A DNA stretch of 64,000 nt from Cladocopium goreaui (GCA_947184155.2 CAMXCT020000248.1:67501-131500); one strand, 5' to 3'. Counted from the stretch's first letter, positions 40,236 through 52,082 are shown. Notes: generated by a model from the letters alone, not told the origin. Program-made: numbers and translations.

Positions 40236-40975
40236 ATTTTTACACTTTCACAAAGGTACAGTACACAATTCAGTGCAGAAAGCAGGGGTGTTTTCAAGAT
40301 GCATGATCTTCTCCAAAAATACTTGTTCAAGATACAACAGTCTTTTCAGGAAGTGCATTTCTAAAGTTTCAGTTGCGTTTTCACGCACAAAGCGTATTGT
40401 TTCCCTGCAAGTGTGTTACTGTTTTTCAGCAAGGCAACGCTTTTAAGGCAAAATATAGACTATAGATGATGCCTGGAAAAGGTCTAGATTCAATCGTAGT
40501 TAAACCATCTTTTGAAGAAGTGCATGTTCAATCTGGACATGTTCTTTTGTGAAAAGCACTCATGAACAGCATGAAAGGATGCACAACACTTTTCAGAAAA
40601 TGCAGAATTTGCAGCTGGAAACTGCACTCATGTCTGTTCAATATCAAATACATATTTTTCGAGAAACATAAACTATTGTGAAAAAAAAACAATAAATTTG
40701 TCAAATAGTGTGTGTATATATATATAGTTGTATATGGTAATATGTACAACAATATAATGCATAATTAATTGCAGGCATCAAAATCATTGTATATAGACAT
40801 GTTTTTTTTTTTCCAAAATGTTAAACAAAAAAACACATTCTTGGAAGGAGACAACATCTCTGCAAAAAATGTAGTATTCTGGACAGTCGTGATTTGTGGC
40901 TTCATGTGTAAACCATTTCGATACCTCGAAAAAACTGCAAAATCAATACTTTCACCACTCCACCCCCCACGGTAG
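40236..40975. other. Gene-free, weakly repetitive
   Basis: Loose repetition of TTTTCAGGAAGTGCAT/TTTTGAAGAAGTGCAT-like words between about 40300 and 40640. A short TATATA run lies near 40717-40730. No exon recognised. Confidence 0.4.
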
Positions 40976-41345
40976 TCCGCTCTCTATTTTTATTTCCCTT
41001 AAACTGTATTTTTACTACCCCTAAGGTGTACTTTTAGGGGTTAAATTTATTACCCTGAACATATTTTTAAGGGTTCTTTTTCATTTCCCTAAGGTATATT
41101 TTTGTTACCCTCAAGGTGTATTTTTAAATGGATATTTTTTTTTTATAACCCTTAGCAAATGTTTAAGGGTTGTTTTTATTACCCTTAAAGTGTATGTTTA
41201 AGGGTTATTTTTGGATAAACAATTACTGTTAGAGGATATCCTTAATGTATGTGACTGCATGTGTGTATGTGTGTATGTGTGTATGTGTGTATATGTGCAT
41301 ATGTGTAACTGTGTGTAATTGTATGGGTATACGCGTATATTATTT
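40976..41345. repeat. Degenerate TTACCCTTAAGG repeat and TGTGTATG microsatellite
   Basis: From 41010 to 41215 a unit of about 33-35 bp recurs (TTTTTATTACCCTTAAGG, then TGTATTTTTAAGGGTT), partly palindromic. From 41260 to 41310 there is (TGTGTATG)n. The AAGGGTT words are not the TTTAGGG telomere repeat in tandem. Confidence 0.7.
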
Positions 41346-42606
41346 GTATGACTTCATGTGGATGTCTATATGGCAGTGTGTCAAAACCTTGTACCCCTGG
41401 TGAACATCAAAATAGCTGGTAAATGGATGTTCATTCCCCTAAAAATGGTAATAATAGGTATTGATCCATAGCCATATGTGTGCGGCTGACATGTCCACAA
41501 TGTCCAACATACGAGGAGAGACGGCAACACGAATGCTGGATTGCGTTTGATACCAGTAAGTAAATTTACAATGCCAAAACTGGAATAAAACAAATAAAAA
41601 CATTGGTTTGCTCTTAGGCAGTTTTGTGTTTGCAAACGTTTGTTTTTAAATGTGCGTTCGTGGGTATGCGCATATTATATGCGCGTTTATGTGAATGTGG
41701 GTATACGCGGATTGTTTTTCCTTATCCTTGAACCTTGAACTTGAAACTGTCACTGCTGTTGGGTTAGAAAATTCGTTAATTCTCGAACAACAGCTGTGAT
41801 GGGGCAACATCCAGGTCATCTAATGTTGCCGCTCATGACACACCAGTGGGCATGCAGAAAAAATGTTTTCACATTGTGGGTGGATCAACGTGATTTGAAC
41901 TTATGCGAACCTCCTTGAAGCGTCATTCGAGTTTGGGTGGATAAGGGGTTGGTAAATGGTTGCCGCAACAGTTCCATTTTTTTGCATTCTTCGCATCATC
42001 CTATCCAATGACTAGGTCATCACATAAGTAGACGCCGCATGATGTGTTTCTGCACAACGTTTCACTGAATCTTTGTCCGTTCGACATGAACCAGCAAAAA
42101 GGACTTGTTGTAGTCACCTCAAATTTCACATCAAACTCGGCAAACAAAACATAGCCGGAACAAACAGCAAAGCAATGACCCCGGGCGTTTGAAAATACAT
42201 CAAGTCAGAACATGTCAAAACATGGTGTTTTTCTCTATGCTGACAGTACCAGGTGTGTTTTGTTTTTTTCTTTTTAATGTTTGGCCGTCAATGGCAATGG
42301 GTTGAATGAACTATAAAACACTTGTCAAAAATCACATTTCCATCTTATGACAAAACCCTTTGGAACCTGGACATGTGCATGTCACAAATGTCTCTGCATG
42401 TTTTGTCCATCTCTGCACGTCCATATTCGACACTCTTTCTCAGAAACGGGTTGATCACAAATTGTAAGACATATTTCCTATCCACAAGAACAACAACTAG
42501 AAATACACATTTTCAACAGTAACAGCACCTGAACAATGGTATAAATAAATATATATATATATATCCATTCATTCAATTTCTGGCCATTAGGGCATTTGCG
42601 TGCCAA
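41346..42606. other. No supported gene
   Basis: AT-rich spacer without a recognisable exon. A short TATATA run at about 42547-42563 lies just upstream of the next gene. Confidence 0.4.
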
Positions 42607-43563
42607 ATGTATTCCACAAAAGGACGCCGACTCCGGCAGTTTGCAACAGTGTTGGCTGCCACGCAGGTGCGTCAACTGTTGCCGAGCACTTCAGCTGTCC
42701 CAACATTGGCACAGCGCGTGAACAACGCACGGAAGTTACGTGAAGTTTATCGACCAGGGTTTGCTTTCCCAGCTTGGAGTGTGGATGACTTGCAAAGCGG
42801 TAAACTCGAAGAACTCGCCCAAACGGTCTCTGTGTATTACCCCATGGATGCAGATTTGATGGAAGTGGAGGAACTAGTTAAACAGCGGGAACCTGTGAAC
42901 ATTGCGATGAGACGATTGTATGATGAGGGCAGAATGAAGGAGTATTTTGGTTACAACAGAGGTGCTTACGATCGAAGTTCCCCAGAAAGGTTGATGCCAA
43001 ATATTGCAATCTACTGCAAGACTCCAATGCAATTCGGAAATCAGCGGGAAGAGGTTCATGTGGTCAATGTGATAGGATTTGCGTTTGATTCTCCCCAACA
43101 ACCAGATTATCAACATTTTCGCCATAAAGGAGGAATCCGAGATCTGATTCAAAAGATGAACCAGATGTGGGAATATGTGTTCTTTTGTGCACGAAACAAA
43201 GAGTTGGATCGCGTTTACTTGCCAAACGTTGGTGGTGGTGCGTTCTTTGCGGGTTTGCGGGAGCACTGTAACTATGAATGGCTGAAACGTGAGTCTTTGG
43301 AGCCGGTCCGGCAAAGATATCCGGATATTGAGGTTTTTGACTTACCTCACATCCCTGCTTGGGTCTTTTCTGATGGACGGTCGTCTCTGAAGTGCAGTTT
43401 GCTTGTGAATGCCTGGGACCCTTGGAGCATGGTGGGAAATGGCAATGAGGGTGACAATAGCCTGGATGGATTTTTTGGCAGGTGCACTGCCATGGCATTG
43501 TTGTGTTGGCCCCTGACAAATCCATATATGTCCTACCAAAAAGTACCTGCTATGTCGGCTTGA
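42607..43563 (+). CDS. Macro-domain-like hypothetical protein, single exon, intact
   Basis: 318 residues from ATG to TGA with no intron or break, against a region otherwise without genes. After a basic N-terminus come RLMPNIAIYCKTP, then VHVVNVIGFAFDSPQQPDY (about residues 155-175), RVYLPNVGGGAFFAGL (about residues 204-219, a glycine loop as in macro domains) and LLVNAWDPWSMVGNGNEGDN with SLDGFFGRCTAMAL near the C-terminus. The NAWDPxS.GNGN..D.SLDG.xGR pattern is, from memory, typical of an uncharacterised family seen in Legionella-type bacteria and protists. By fold it may bind ADP-ribose or a related nucleotide; this is inference. No signal peptide or membrane segment. The ATG has stop codons in frame upstream; an additional 5' exon cannot be excluded. 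Transfer from bacteria is possible given the lack of introns. Confidence 0.7.
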   Translation: MYSTKGRRLRQFATVLAATQVRQLLPSTSAVPTLAQRVNNARKLREVYRPGFAFPAWSVDDLQSGKLEELAQTVSVYYPMDADLMEVEELVKQREPVNIAMRRLYDEGRMKEYFGYNRGAYDRSSPERLMPNIAIYCKTPMQFGNQREEVHVVNVIGFAFDSPQQPDYQHFRHKGGIRDLIQKMNQMWEYVFFCARNKELDRVYLPNVGGGAFFAGLREHCNYEWLKRESLEPVRQRYPDIEVFDLPHIPAWVFSDGRSSLKCSLLVNAWDPWSMVGNGNEGDNSLDGFFGRCTAMALLCWPLTNPYMSYQKVPAMSA

Positions 43564-45480
43564 GACAAGAAATAGTTTGAAAGGTGCCTTCAAAGTGTGT
43601 CAGAGGAACTGTTCGACCCCATTTTGTACTCTACACTTCTTGGTGAACAACTTGCGCCTTTTTGAAATCCAATGGCTCCACTCCTGACGTGGCATTTGCA
43701 TTTCACTGGACTTCTGGATAAGGAGGAATTCTGCATGCCGTGTCACCAGAGTGAGACTGGCAGCCTGACCCAACACCCAAAATGTTGCACAAGGATTTTT
43801 GAGGTGGAGCTGCAGCACAAAGGAAGAAATTTTGGCTTTGACAAAGCTGGAACAGATGTCATGGTTTGTTGGACTAATACTGATGAAATTTGTTTCTTTG
43901 TACTCGCAACAATTTTTTTTCTCCTTTTGTGCTGGTATTTTACATGTACAAACACACATGCATACGTAGCCGAATTCTCAGCAGCATTCTATAAGCTTGA
44001 CTGACCCAGTCCCCCAGTTTACCAAGGGATTTTGTAATCAGGATAGATGCCTTCTTCAAAGTAGCAAGGTGTAGTTGTGAACTTCCGAACTTGATTTCCC
44101 AGCTGCAGATGTTTAGACTTCAATACGAGAGAAGCACGCCAGCTTTTCCGTTTCGGGTTGCTCTCATGGGCGTGACGGATGTCGAAGGAGCCTTGGGTGA
44201 CTCAAGGGGCAACTCGGCGAAGCAAAAATCTGCAACTCTTTTCTACATCTGGTGGCTCCAGGTAGGTAGATAATCAAAACATGCATATGGGACTTATGGG
44301 ACACCTTTTTATACATTCACCGCGCTTCGCTTGAAAGTGCCACCAACACTCAGCAGCAGGAAGGAACAGGAGTAGGGCCCAATGATGCCCATGAAGGGAG
44401 TAAAAGGAGGAAGAGGAGCTAGTGGGTGAAGTTCCTCCTTGTACATATATACAGGTGTTGTGGAATTTCAGGGGCAAACAAGGAGGAAGCGGATCATGTT
44501 GGCAGAGAAACGTAGAGACACTATGCTGAGCCTGGAAGGTGTTGCGCTGGATGGAATGAGAGCTTATATGTACAAGTAGCGCAAGTAGGAATGGACTCGA
44601 AGTAGTTGCAGCAGTAAGACCACCGAGGAGAGACAGTCACACAAGATGCAGTATGAGCCTGACATAGAATTCAAAATAAATTGGAATTATCATTAGCATT
44701 GTGGCCGGAAACAGAAGCACCTTAGCGTCGAGGTCAGATGTGGTCAACAAGGCTGAACAACTCAGAATCACGCTGAGTTCATTCACAAACCAAGAGGCTG
44801 ACGTAACAAAACTCAAAAGTTGCACAGCTGAGTCCTCTACCTTGTGCAGCGCATAGCTTTGAGTTGTTGATTGTGGAAACAAAAAACGCTTTACAGCCCC
44901 TACCATTCGCCTCCTCCTGGTTGCTGCACAAGGCATGGCCTCCAAGAAAAGTTCAGCAAAAATCATGCAGGGAAGGCGCTGGCAAGGTCTTGTCTATGAT
45001 GCGCTGCTTTGATGCTGACAGAGCGCTGCGCACGCAGTTCTACGATTTTTTCGCCCTTCCAGAAATTGCTAAATCAAAAAGAGATTCGGAAAGGCATAAG
45101 GCTTTATTGCAGACAAATCGCATTTTAACAAGCTGCGGGACAAATGTTGGTAGTTACATGTCATCCTGCACCCCTACCTGCAGGGTCACGACCATTTGCA
45201 ATGTACTTCCCATTCCTAAACTACAATAGTCAACAGTGTCAACATGTAAAAGCATTGTAATGCGCAGTGTTTCTAGGAATCACAGAAATCAAACATCGCA
45301 AGATATGCAAAACAAAAACGGTGTTGGGTCCCATGTAGGTTTAGCCCACCTTCACGTCCGTTGCAAACGTGGACTTGGGAACATGTTTTTTTTCATGCCT
45401 TTTCGATATTTTTCTCAACAATGGGATCGTTGGGTCCGTTTTTCCCCAGTAGCGATAGCTTGGGGTTGTTGCCTCTAAAG
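43564..45480. other. No convincing gene
   Basis: Several open frames of 60-120 codons occur on both strands (for example a plus frame at 43672-44004 with one hydrophobic run, and one at 44864-45229), but none has recognisable domains or exon borders. ATTCACCGCGCTTCGC at 44316-44331 resembles the hairpin arm at 38975 (ATTCACCCCGCTTCGC), suggesting a dispersed element end. Confidence 0.4.
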
Positions 45481-45499
45481 GCGGATGGGCGCCGTCGGG

Positions 45500-45985
45500 T
45501 TCCCGGCGGTGTCTCGGTGGTGGTCTCGGTGTCTCGGTGGTGTCTCGGTGGTGTCTCGGTGGTGTCTCGGTGGTGTCTCGGTGGTGTCTCGGTGGTGTCT
45601 CGGTGGTGTCTCGGTGGTGTCTCGGTGGTGTCTCGGTTGTCTGTAGTTGGTGTCTCTAGATGGTGTCTCGGTGGTGTCTTGGTGGTGTCTCGGTTGTCTC
45701 TTGGTGGTGTGTCGCTGGTGTCTCTAGGTGGTGTCTTGGTGGTGTCTAGATGGTGTCTCGGTGGTGTCTTGGTGGTGTCTCGGTTGTCTCTTGGTGGTGT
45801 GTCGCTGGTGTCTCTAGGTGGTGTCTTGGTGGTGTCTTGGTGGTGTCTTGGTGGTGTCTTGGTGGTGTCTTGGTGGTGTCTTGGTGGTGTCTTGGTGGTG
45901 TCTCGGTTGTCTCTTGGTGGTGTGTCGCTGGTGTCTCTAGATGGTGTCTCGGTGGTGTCTTGGTGGTGTCTCAGCGGCTTCCATG
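45500..45985. repeat. 11-bp minisatellite (GGTGTCTCGGT)
   Basis: About 40 units of GGTGTCTCGGT or GGTGTCTTGGT. GGTGTCTAGAT and GGTGTGTCGCT variants recur in a higher-order pattern. Because the unit is not a multiple of three, all frames read simple Val/Ser/Gly/Trp-rich peptides without stops; these are not genes. Decayed copies continue to about 46090 and reappear at 49620-49800. Confidence 0.92.
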
Positions 45986-46144
45986 CTGATACAAGGTGTT
46001 GACTGTGTCTTGGTCGTATCTTGGTGGCGTCGTGTTGGTGTGTCGGGGCGGTTGTGTTGGTGGTCCATGGTTGTGTCTCTGTGGTGTTTCTTGATTGGTC
46101 GCGCCACGCACCAGGTAGTCTTCAACGGTTGTATGCTGTTGTCC

Positions 46145-46620
46145 ATCATGATTGCTGAAGATGACGGTGCTAATGCGGAGGAGGAGGAGGATGATGGTGA
46201 TGATGATGGAGTTGGTGGTATTGATGAACATGATGGTGACTGTACTGAAATGGTGATGATGGTGATGGTGGTGGTGGTGGTGATGATGATGATCTGGAGT
46301 GATGGTGATGATGATGATGGTGGTGATGATGATGATGATGGTGATGGTGATGGTGGTGATGATGATGATGATGATGATTAAGATGATTAAGATGATTAAT
46401 ATGATGAATATGATGAAGATGATGAAGATGATGAAGATGATGAAGATGATGAAGATGATGAATATGATGGTGATGGTGAGGATGATGATGATGATGGTGG
46501 TGATGGTGATGGTGATGGTGATGGTGATGGTGATGATGAGTATGGTGATGATACCGACGACGCTGACGATGACGATGACGACGACGTTGATGACGACGAC
46601 CTTGCGTTTGCAGGTTTGGG
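46145..46620. repeat. GAT/GATGGT simple-sequence array
   Basis: About 470 bp of GATGATGGT and GATGAAGAT runs. All frames give Asp, Met or Ser homopolymers and are rejected as genes. Confidence 0.92.
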
Positions 46621-47575
46621 TTGAAGCGTGGGGAGGGATGGATGTTGACGTATGTTAGGAAGTAACATACTTATATAATTGCTATGATGCTTCTACCGAA
46701 GCAACTGCGAACATTCCTTCGTGCCATGGAGCAACCAGGGCAGTGGGCTGCTCACTTCACCACAGGAGTTGACATACCTGCTGCATGCTACACTTGCACC
46801 GAGACCCTCTCGCACAAATTTATCAAAGCAAAATGGTACTAGAATAGAAAACCAACAGGAAAGAAGGACATAATCTCTACAAGAAATAATCTCTACAGGA
46901 GGAAGGGAAAGAAGGAAGCTCCAAAATGCTGTGAGCACTTTCCAATTTACACATGTTACTTTCAGAGAGTGACAGGTCCCAAGAAATTTGCAAGCGTTGG
47001 TTTCAAAAAGTGGCAAAGACCGTGCAGTTTAAAGGTTTTAGCCGCAACACGCTGCAAACACCATGCCACCAGATGATAATTTCAAGATATTGCGAGCACC
47101 GTCCACTTGCAGGTTTGAGCTTCAGAAAGTCGGAAAAAGCAACCAATTTACAGGCGTCAATTTCAAAATGCTGCGCTTGCCATGCGATTTACCAATGATA
47201 GCTCCAAAATACTGCAAAGATCTTGCGATGCACTAAATTTTGCCCCAGTATGCCGCACATACTGTGCAAGTAATAGTTTTTGATTTCTAAATGTTGCAAG
47301 CATTCTACAGTGTACAGTCTTTTTTGCTTCAGAGCGCTGTGAAATCACAACATAGTTTACAGATATGATTCCAAACCTTGCAAATACCATGCAGTTTGCA
47401 GATGTTAGCTTCGCACTGCTGCTAAAAGATTGTCCGATGGCAAAGCTCCGTGCAATGAATTGATGTTGCATCATGCCAGGCAGTGTACATGTGCTAGCTG
47501 CAAAATGCTGCAAATACCGAGGAATTTTGCGGCAAATATTACGCGGCTTAGAGATTGTAGCAGCAAACGACCAAC
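46621..47575. repeat. Degenerate approximately 40-bp repeat
   Basis: From about 46920, words like TTCAAAATGCTGCAAACACC, CATGCAGTTTACAGATG and TTAGCTTC return every 40 bp or so, strongly diverged. Before that, 46680-46920 holds nothing recognisable. Confidence 0.5.
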
Positions 47576-48665
47576 ATATTATACACAGATACTTTCACAT
47601 AGAGGTGCTTTCACAAAGACATGTTTTTACACAGACATTTGCGCATACGCATGCTTTTACCGAGAGATAGTTTTACACAGGTGTTTTTAGGCAGGGATGC
47701 TTTTACACAAAAAATACACACAGACGCCCGGGTACTTCTACACACAGATGCCCTCACACAGCGGTGCTGTTACAGAATGCTTGTACACGCACGAGCTTTT
47801 ACACAGGGCTTCTTTTGACACAAAGATCGCAAAGTAGCCTTTACACACACAAGCTTTTACATTAAATACCTTACGCAGAGATGTTTTTACACAGGAATCT
47901 ATTTGTACAAGAGCGTTTCTTTACACACATACATGTACGAATCAGGTTTCCATCCACTATGTTTTTACAGAGAGATGCTTTTACATACAAGTGCTTCTAT
48001 ACAGGGAGGGGCCTTCACATAGAGATGGTTTTACGTAGAGAGATGATTTTACAAAGGGATGCTTCTACTTACAGGTGCTCTTACACAGAGATATTTTCAA
48101 CACAGAGATGCTTTTACACACGGGTGCTTTAAGATACAAATAAACACTTTTTACACAGAAATGATTTTGCCAAGAGAAACTTTTAGACGCAGGCGAGTTT
48201 ACACGCAGTTGCCTTTACACAGAGATGCTTTTACACAGGTGTTTTTACACGCTGACACGTCTACACAGTGCTTTTACGCACACGTTCTTTTACGCAGAGA
48301 TTCCTTTACACGCAAGCACTTTTACACAGAGACACTTTGACACAGTGGCAGGCGTGTTTAGATGCAAATACTTTTACGCGGTGATGTTTATTTTGTGCGC
48401 GTTTTCTTTTACATACACGCATGCTCTTTCACATGGATGCTTTTAATCACGCATGCTTTTACACAGAAATATTTTTACACAGAGACACCTTTACACAGAG
48501 ATGCCCTTGCACAGGGATGCTTTCCCACACAGACACGACTTTTAACACGCAACGACTTTTACAGAGAGATGATTTTACATTGAGCAACTTTACACACAGA
48601 TGCCAAAACAAACAGAGGCGCTGTTACAAAGGAATGTGTTTGCACGACGAGCTTTTACCTATGGG
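47576..48665. repeat. Approximately 16-bp minisatellite (GATGCTTTTACACAGA)
   Basis: Over 1 kb of diverged units of TTTTACACAGAGATGC, with substitutions and length changes. It is the reverse complement, with divergence, of the array at 59.40-59.87 kb. Open frames of 60-90 codons across it are artefacts. Confidence 0.85.
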
Positions 48666-49195
48666 CATTACTGCGGCATGATTTCCGACGGCGGACACGC
48701 ATATGGCGCAAAAGAGTTCAGCAAACACAGTTTCACCACAGCTGTTGAGGTTCGAGACGCATTTTGTGGGAAAGGGTTGGCCCAGCGCAAGCCCACATTG
48801 CAATTTGACCTCAGTGTATGACGATCGACACTTCGTGCGAGAGGCTTGCGTTTCGCGGACATCAATCCATGCCGCCCTGGCGCTCTAAGAAAAATAGAAA
48901 ACATCAAGATAAGAAATTGATCTCACATCTGCCACTTTGCACCTGTGTATATCCACTTCTCGGTGTTTTTAAAAAAATCGATCTCCACCTGCATCTCTAT
49001 ATCTTTCGCAATACACCTGCATATATTCGCTTGGTAGCTGTGTTCAGGAAGATTCTGTGAACCTGCACCTATGCATCTGCACCTAAATGCCTGTCAGTAA
49101 GATTGAAACCTGCATCCACGCTTGTGTAAAAAAATGGTTTGAAAGATGTATTTAAGAATATGATTTTGTAGATGTACTAAAGTGAGGATGTTGAA
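48666..49195. other. No supported gene
   Basis: Spacer; short T/C-rich words (CACCTGCATCTCTATATC, ACCTGCACCTATGCATCTGC) near 48930-49110 form a loose repeat. Nothing coding recognised. Confidence 0.4.
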
Positions 49196-49426
49196 GAAGA
49201 AACATATGATTATGATGATGATGTTGATGATGATGATACGGGCATGGTTATTGAAAGAGAAGAAAAATGCTGATGATGAAGATGACGATGGTGAAGATGA
49301 TGATGATGAAGAAGAAGAAGAATGATGATACGGGCATGGTTGATGAAAGAGAAAAAATGCTGATGATGAAAACTATGATGGTGAAGATGATGGTGATGAT
49401 GAAGAAGAAGATGATGACGATGATGT

Positions 49427-49460
<34 letters not shown>

Positions 49461-49480
49461 GGTGTTTTGATGATGGTTGA
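49196..49480. repeat. GAT-type simple-sequence array
   Basis: GATGATGATG/GAAGAAGAAG runs like those at 46.1-46.6 kb. A 45-bp segment (GATGATACGGGCATGGTT...) occurs twice, near 49233 and 49325. Confidence 0.9.
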
Positions 49481-49931
49481 TGTTTGCACTGACGGTGTTG
49501 TGATGATGGTGATGGCAAAGGATGATTATGACAAAGTATGCTGGCAACAACTTTTTGGGAAAAAGACCCTTTGCAGGTCCTTTCGGGAAATGGTGGTTTC
49601 TGGAAATGGTGGTGTCTGTCCTGATGCTGCTGGTGTCTTGGTGGTCTTTCAATTGTGTTTCGGTGGTCGTTGGCGTCTTGGTGGCACTTTGGGCGGTGTG
49701 TCCGTAAGTCTTGACGGTGTTCGGTGATGTTTTGGGTCTTGCTCATGTTTTCGTGGTGTTTCTGTGGTGTCTTGGCGGTTCCGGTGGTGTTTTGGTGGTA
49801 TCGAAGATGCTCAATTGGCCTCAACGGAGATGCGAAATTTTGCTCTTGGGGTTGTATGCGAGGTTAATTGTCGGAGAAACCCATCGTTTCTTTTTGTGAA
49901 GATTTCGGCACAGCTTCTGCAATGGTGCTTG
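49481..49931. other. Decayed GGTGTCTTGG repeat, no gene
   Basis: A diverged copy of the 11-bp repeat seen at 45.5 kb runs over about 49620-49800. The last 60 bp may be the intron end before the channel exon. Confidence 0.5.
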
Positions 49932-50957
49932 AGGAACTGATCAGCTGAATGACCTCCGGAGACAAATCAACGAGCTGCGGGATTTCTTGGAGGTGCACTT
50001 GTCTCGTCACACAGAACTTCTGGAGAGTTTGCAAGAACCTCACGGAGGAGAGTCTATGGGGCAGATAGAGGCTGAGTTGCCGCCTGAGCCTGAGTTGGCT
50101 GAAGGTGAAGGTGAGGTTAAACAGCCTCCCCAAGAACACCAAGAGACAGACAAGAGGACTTCTTTTGCCGATCGACAGGCAATGTTGTGGAGTGGCTCTG
50201 TCGTTGGAAGAAGTTCGCTGGTTTCAGCAAGTATTTTCCATTTTAAAGCCAGGGCACACATGCAATCACTCAAACTACGTGCTAGTAAGCGCAATCCGGC
50301 TCAGAGTTCTCAAGAATTCGGCTGGCAGTCACTTGTCCGAGATTTGGTGTTCTCCTCGCTCTTTTCAGCCATCATCACTGTGCTGATTCTCGTGAACGTA
50401 ATTTTACTTGGTGTAGAGGTTGACCTTTACGCATCGCTGGATGTTAACCAGGAGGTACCAAGCTGGTATGGGACAGCAAATGCCATCATTGTGGGCATTT
50501 TTGTTCTGGAGATCGGCTTGAAAATCTTTGCGCTGGGATGCCGTGATTTTTGGCGTGGCAGAGATTCTGCTTGGAATGTGCTGGATTTCACGATCGTTTT
50601 TATTTCAGTCCTTGATGTGGTGCTGCAGTTGCTGTCTTCCACCTTGGACACCGGGATCGCCAGCCTGGTGAGGGCCATCCGGATCGCCCGCGCAGTTCGG
50701 GGCATCCGACTCATTCGAATCTTCCGATACATTACAGCTCTCAGAACCCTGGCGCTATCCATTATCAGCACGTTGGGTTCTTTGTTTTGGACAATGGCTT
50801 TGTTCATGCTCATGTTTTATTTCTTTGCCATTGTCTTAACTCAGCTTGTGGCCGACAACTGTCGATTCTTGAAAATGGATGGAGATAGCCTGGGCACTGG
50901 GCCTCTGTGCCGAGAGATCTTGCCAAAATATTGGGCATCAGTGCCTGAGAGCAGCTG
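49932..50957 (+). CDS. Voltage-gated cation channel exon (S1-S5), partial gene
   Basis: One long exon codes for the first part of an ion-transport domain. It starts after an AG acceptor near 49931 with a coiled-coil segment (DQLNDLRRQINELRDFLE) and an acidic linker. S1 is VFSSLFSAIITVLILVNVIL. S2 is TANAIIVGIFVLEIGLKIFA. S3 is WNVLDFTIVFISVLDVVLQL. S4 (RAIRIARAVRGIRLIRIFR) has Arg at every third position, which marks a voltage sensor. S5 is TMALFMLMFYFFAIVLTQL. It ends at about YWASVPESS, just before a GT donor (50958); the pore loop and S6 are not found in the window. The product would sit in a membrane and pass Na+ or Ca2+. Selectivity cannot be told because the pore is absent. The downstream intron holds simple repeats and perhaps LINE2. 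The open frame running on to 51597 is repeat sequence, not protein. Confidence 0.82.
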
Positions 50958-51059
50958 GTATTTAAGACCTATGGTGCTGTTTTTTTGTTGTATTTTCCCG
51001 AGAGCATCTAAGCGAAGGGTTCTTCTAATAGTGGGGGTCTGTTATACTATACATCTTCA

Positions 51060-51313
51060 CATCTTCCTCTTCACATCTACACAGATCATCTTCACATCTT
51101 CACATCTTCACATCCTCACATCTTCACATCTTCACATCCTCACATCTGCACGTCTTCACACATCTTCTCTCTCTCTCTCTGTCTCTCTCTTTCTCTCTTC
51201 TTCACATCTTCACATCTTCACACCTTCACATCTTCACATCTTCACATCTTCACACCTTCACATCTTCACATCTTCTCTCTCTCTCCTTCTCTCTCTCCTT
51301 CTCTCTCTCTCTC

Positions 51314-51381
<68 letters not shown>

Positions 51382-51391
51382 GCTGGCTGGC

Positions 51392-51426
<35 letters not shown>

Positions 51427-51595
51427 GCCTCTTTCTCTCTCTCTCTCCCTCTCCCTCTCTCTCTCTCTCGCACTCTCTTGCCCACTCCCTGTCTCTCTCT
51501 CTCTCTCTCTCCCTTTCTCTCTCTCTCTCTCTTGCCTTCTTGCCCTCTGTCACGGTCTCTCTCGGTCTCTCTCCTTCTTTTTCTTTTCTCTCTTT
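51060..51595. repeat. Pyrimidine-rich microsatellites (CACATCTT, CT, CTGT, CTGC)
   Basis: Tandem TTCACATC words (51060-51270) are followed by CT runs, (CTGT)n, (CTGC)n at about 51345-51380, (CTGT)n again, and CT runs to 51590. All frames read Leu/Ser/Cys- or Arg/Glu/Gln-rich peptides; these are not genes. Confidence 0.93.
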
Positions 51596-51644
51596 AGGCC
51601 GCGGGCGGTGCCGACGAGGCGCCACGAAATGGCCACCCTTCACA

Positions 51645-51865
51645 AGAAATGAGGTTCGATCGTCAAAAACTGAAATAAAATTGCGCTTTTGAAGTGCTCG
51701 CGGCAACCTTTCGCACGAAATGAGTTTCGAGTGTCAAAAACTAAGGTAAAATTGCGATTTGGGCGCTTCGGCGGCAACCCTTTCGCACGAAATGAGGTTC
51801 GATCGCCAAAAACTGACGTAAAATTGCGATTTTGAAGTGTCCACGGCAACCTTTTCGCACGAAAG
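51645..51865. repeat. 72-bp tandem repeat, left block
   Basis: Three units at roughly 71-72 bp spacing: CACGAAATGAGGTTCGATCG, TCAAAAACTGAAATAAAATT and GCGCTTTTGAAGTG. The same unit resumes at 59160 after LINE2, so LINE2 appears inserted inside this array. Confidence 0.88.
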
Positions 51866-52082
51866 TTTCTTTGACATCACCCCCTGGACTTCTTCGACTT
51901 GGTCCTTGGTGGAAGCGGGTATGCTTGGCATGTTTACTTCCCTGACATTGTTTTGCATAGCAAAGAATGTCACGCACATGTTTCACTTTTTCGTTTGCAC
52001 ATTGACGCGTCGAAAGCACGATGTCACAAATCAATAAAATGCAGTGAGCCTGGCCAGTTGGGTCAACTCAAAGAATTCAGAG

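Noticed and set aside
40976-41215. AAGGGTT words considered as telomeric repeat
   Set aside because: No tandem TTTAGGG run; the words sit in a 33-35-bp degenerate unit.
45361-46002. Open frame of 213 codons rich in Val, Ser, Gly and Trp
   Set aside because: Produced by the 11-bp GGTGTCTCGGT minisatellite; no non-repeat coding part.
46141-46668. Asp-, Met- and Ser-homopolymer frames on both strands
   Set aside because: Direct translation of the GAT microsatellite in different frames.
47576-48665. Regular repeats considered as a CRISPR array
   Set aside because: Units are about 16 bp, contiguous and diverged, without constant-length spacers, and the genome is eukaryotic. It is a minisatellite.
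50958-51706. Extension of the channel frame into Leu/Ser/Cys-rich sequence, and the minus Arg/Glu/Gln-rich frame
   Set aside because: Both are translations of CT, CTGT and CTGC microsatellites after the probable splice donor at 50958.
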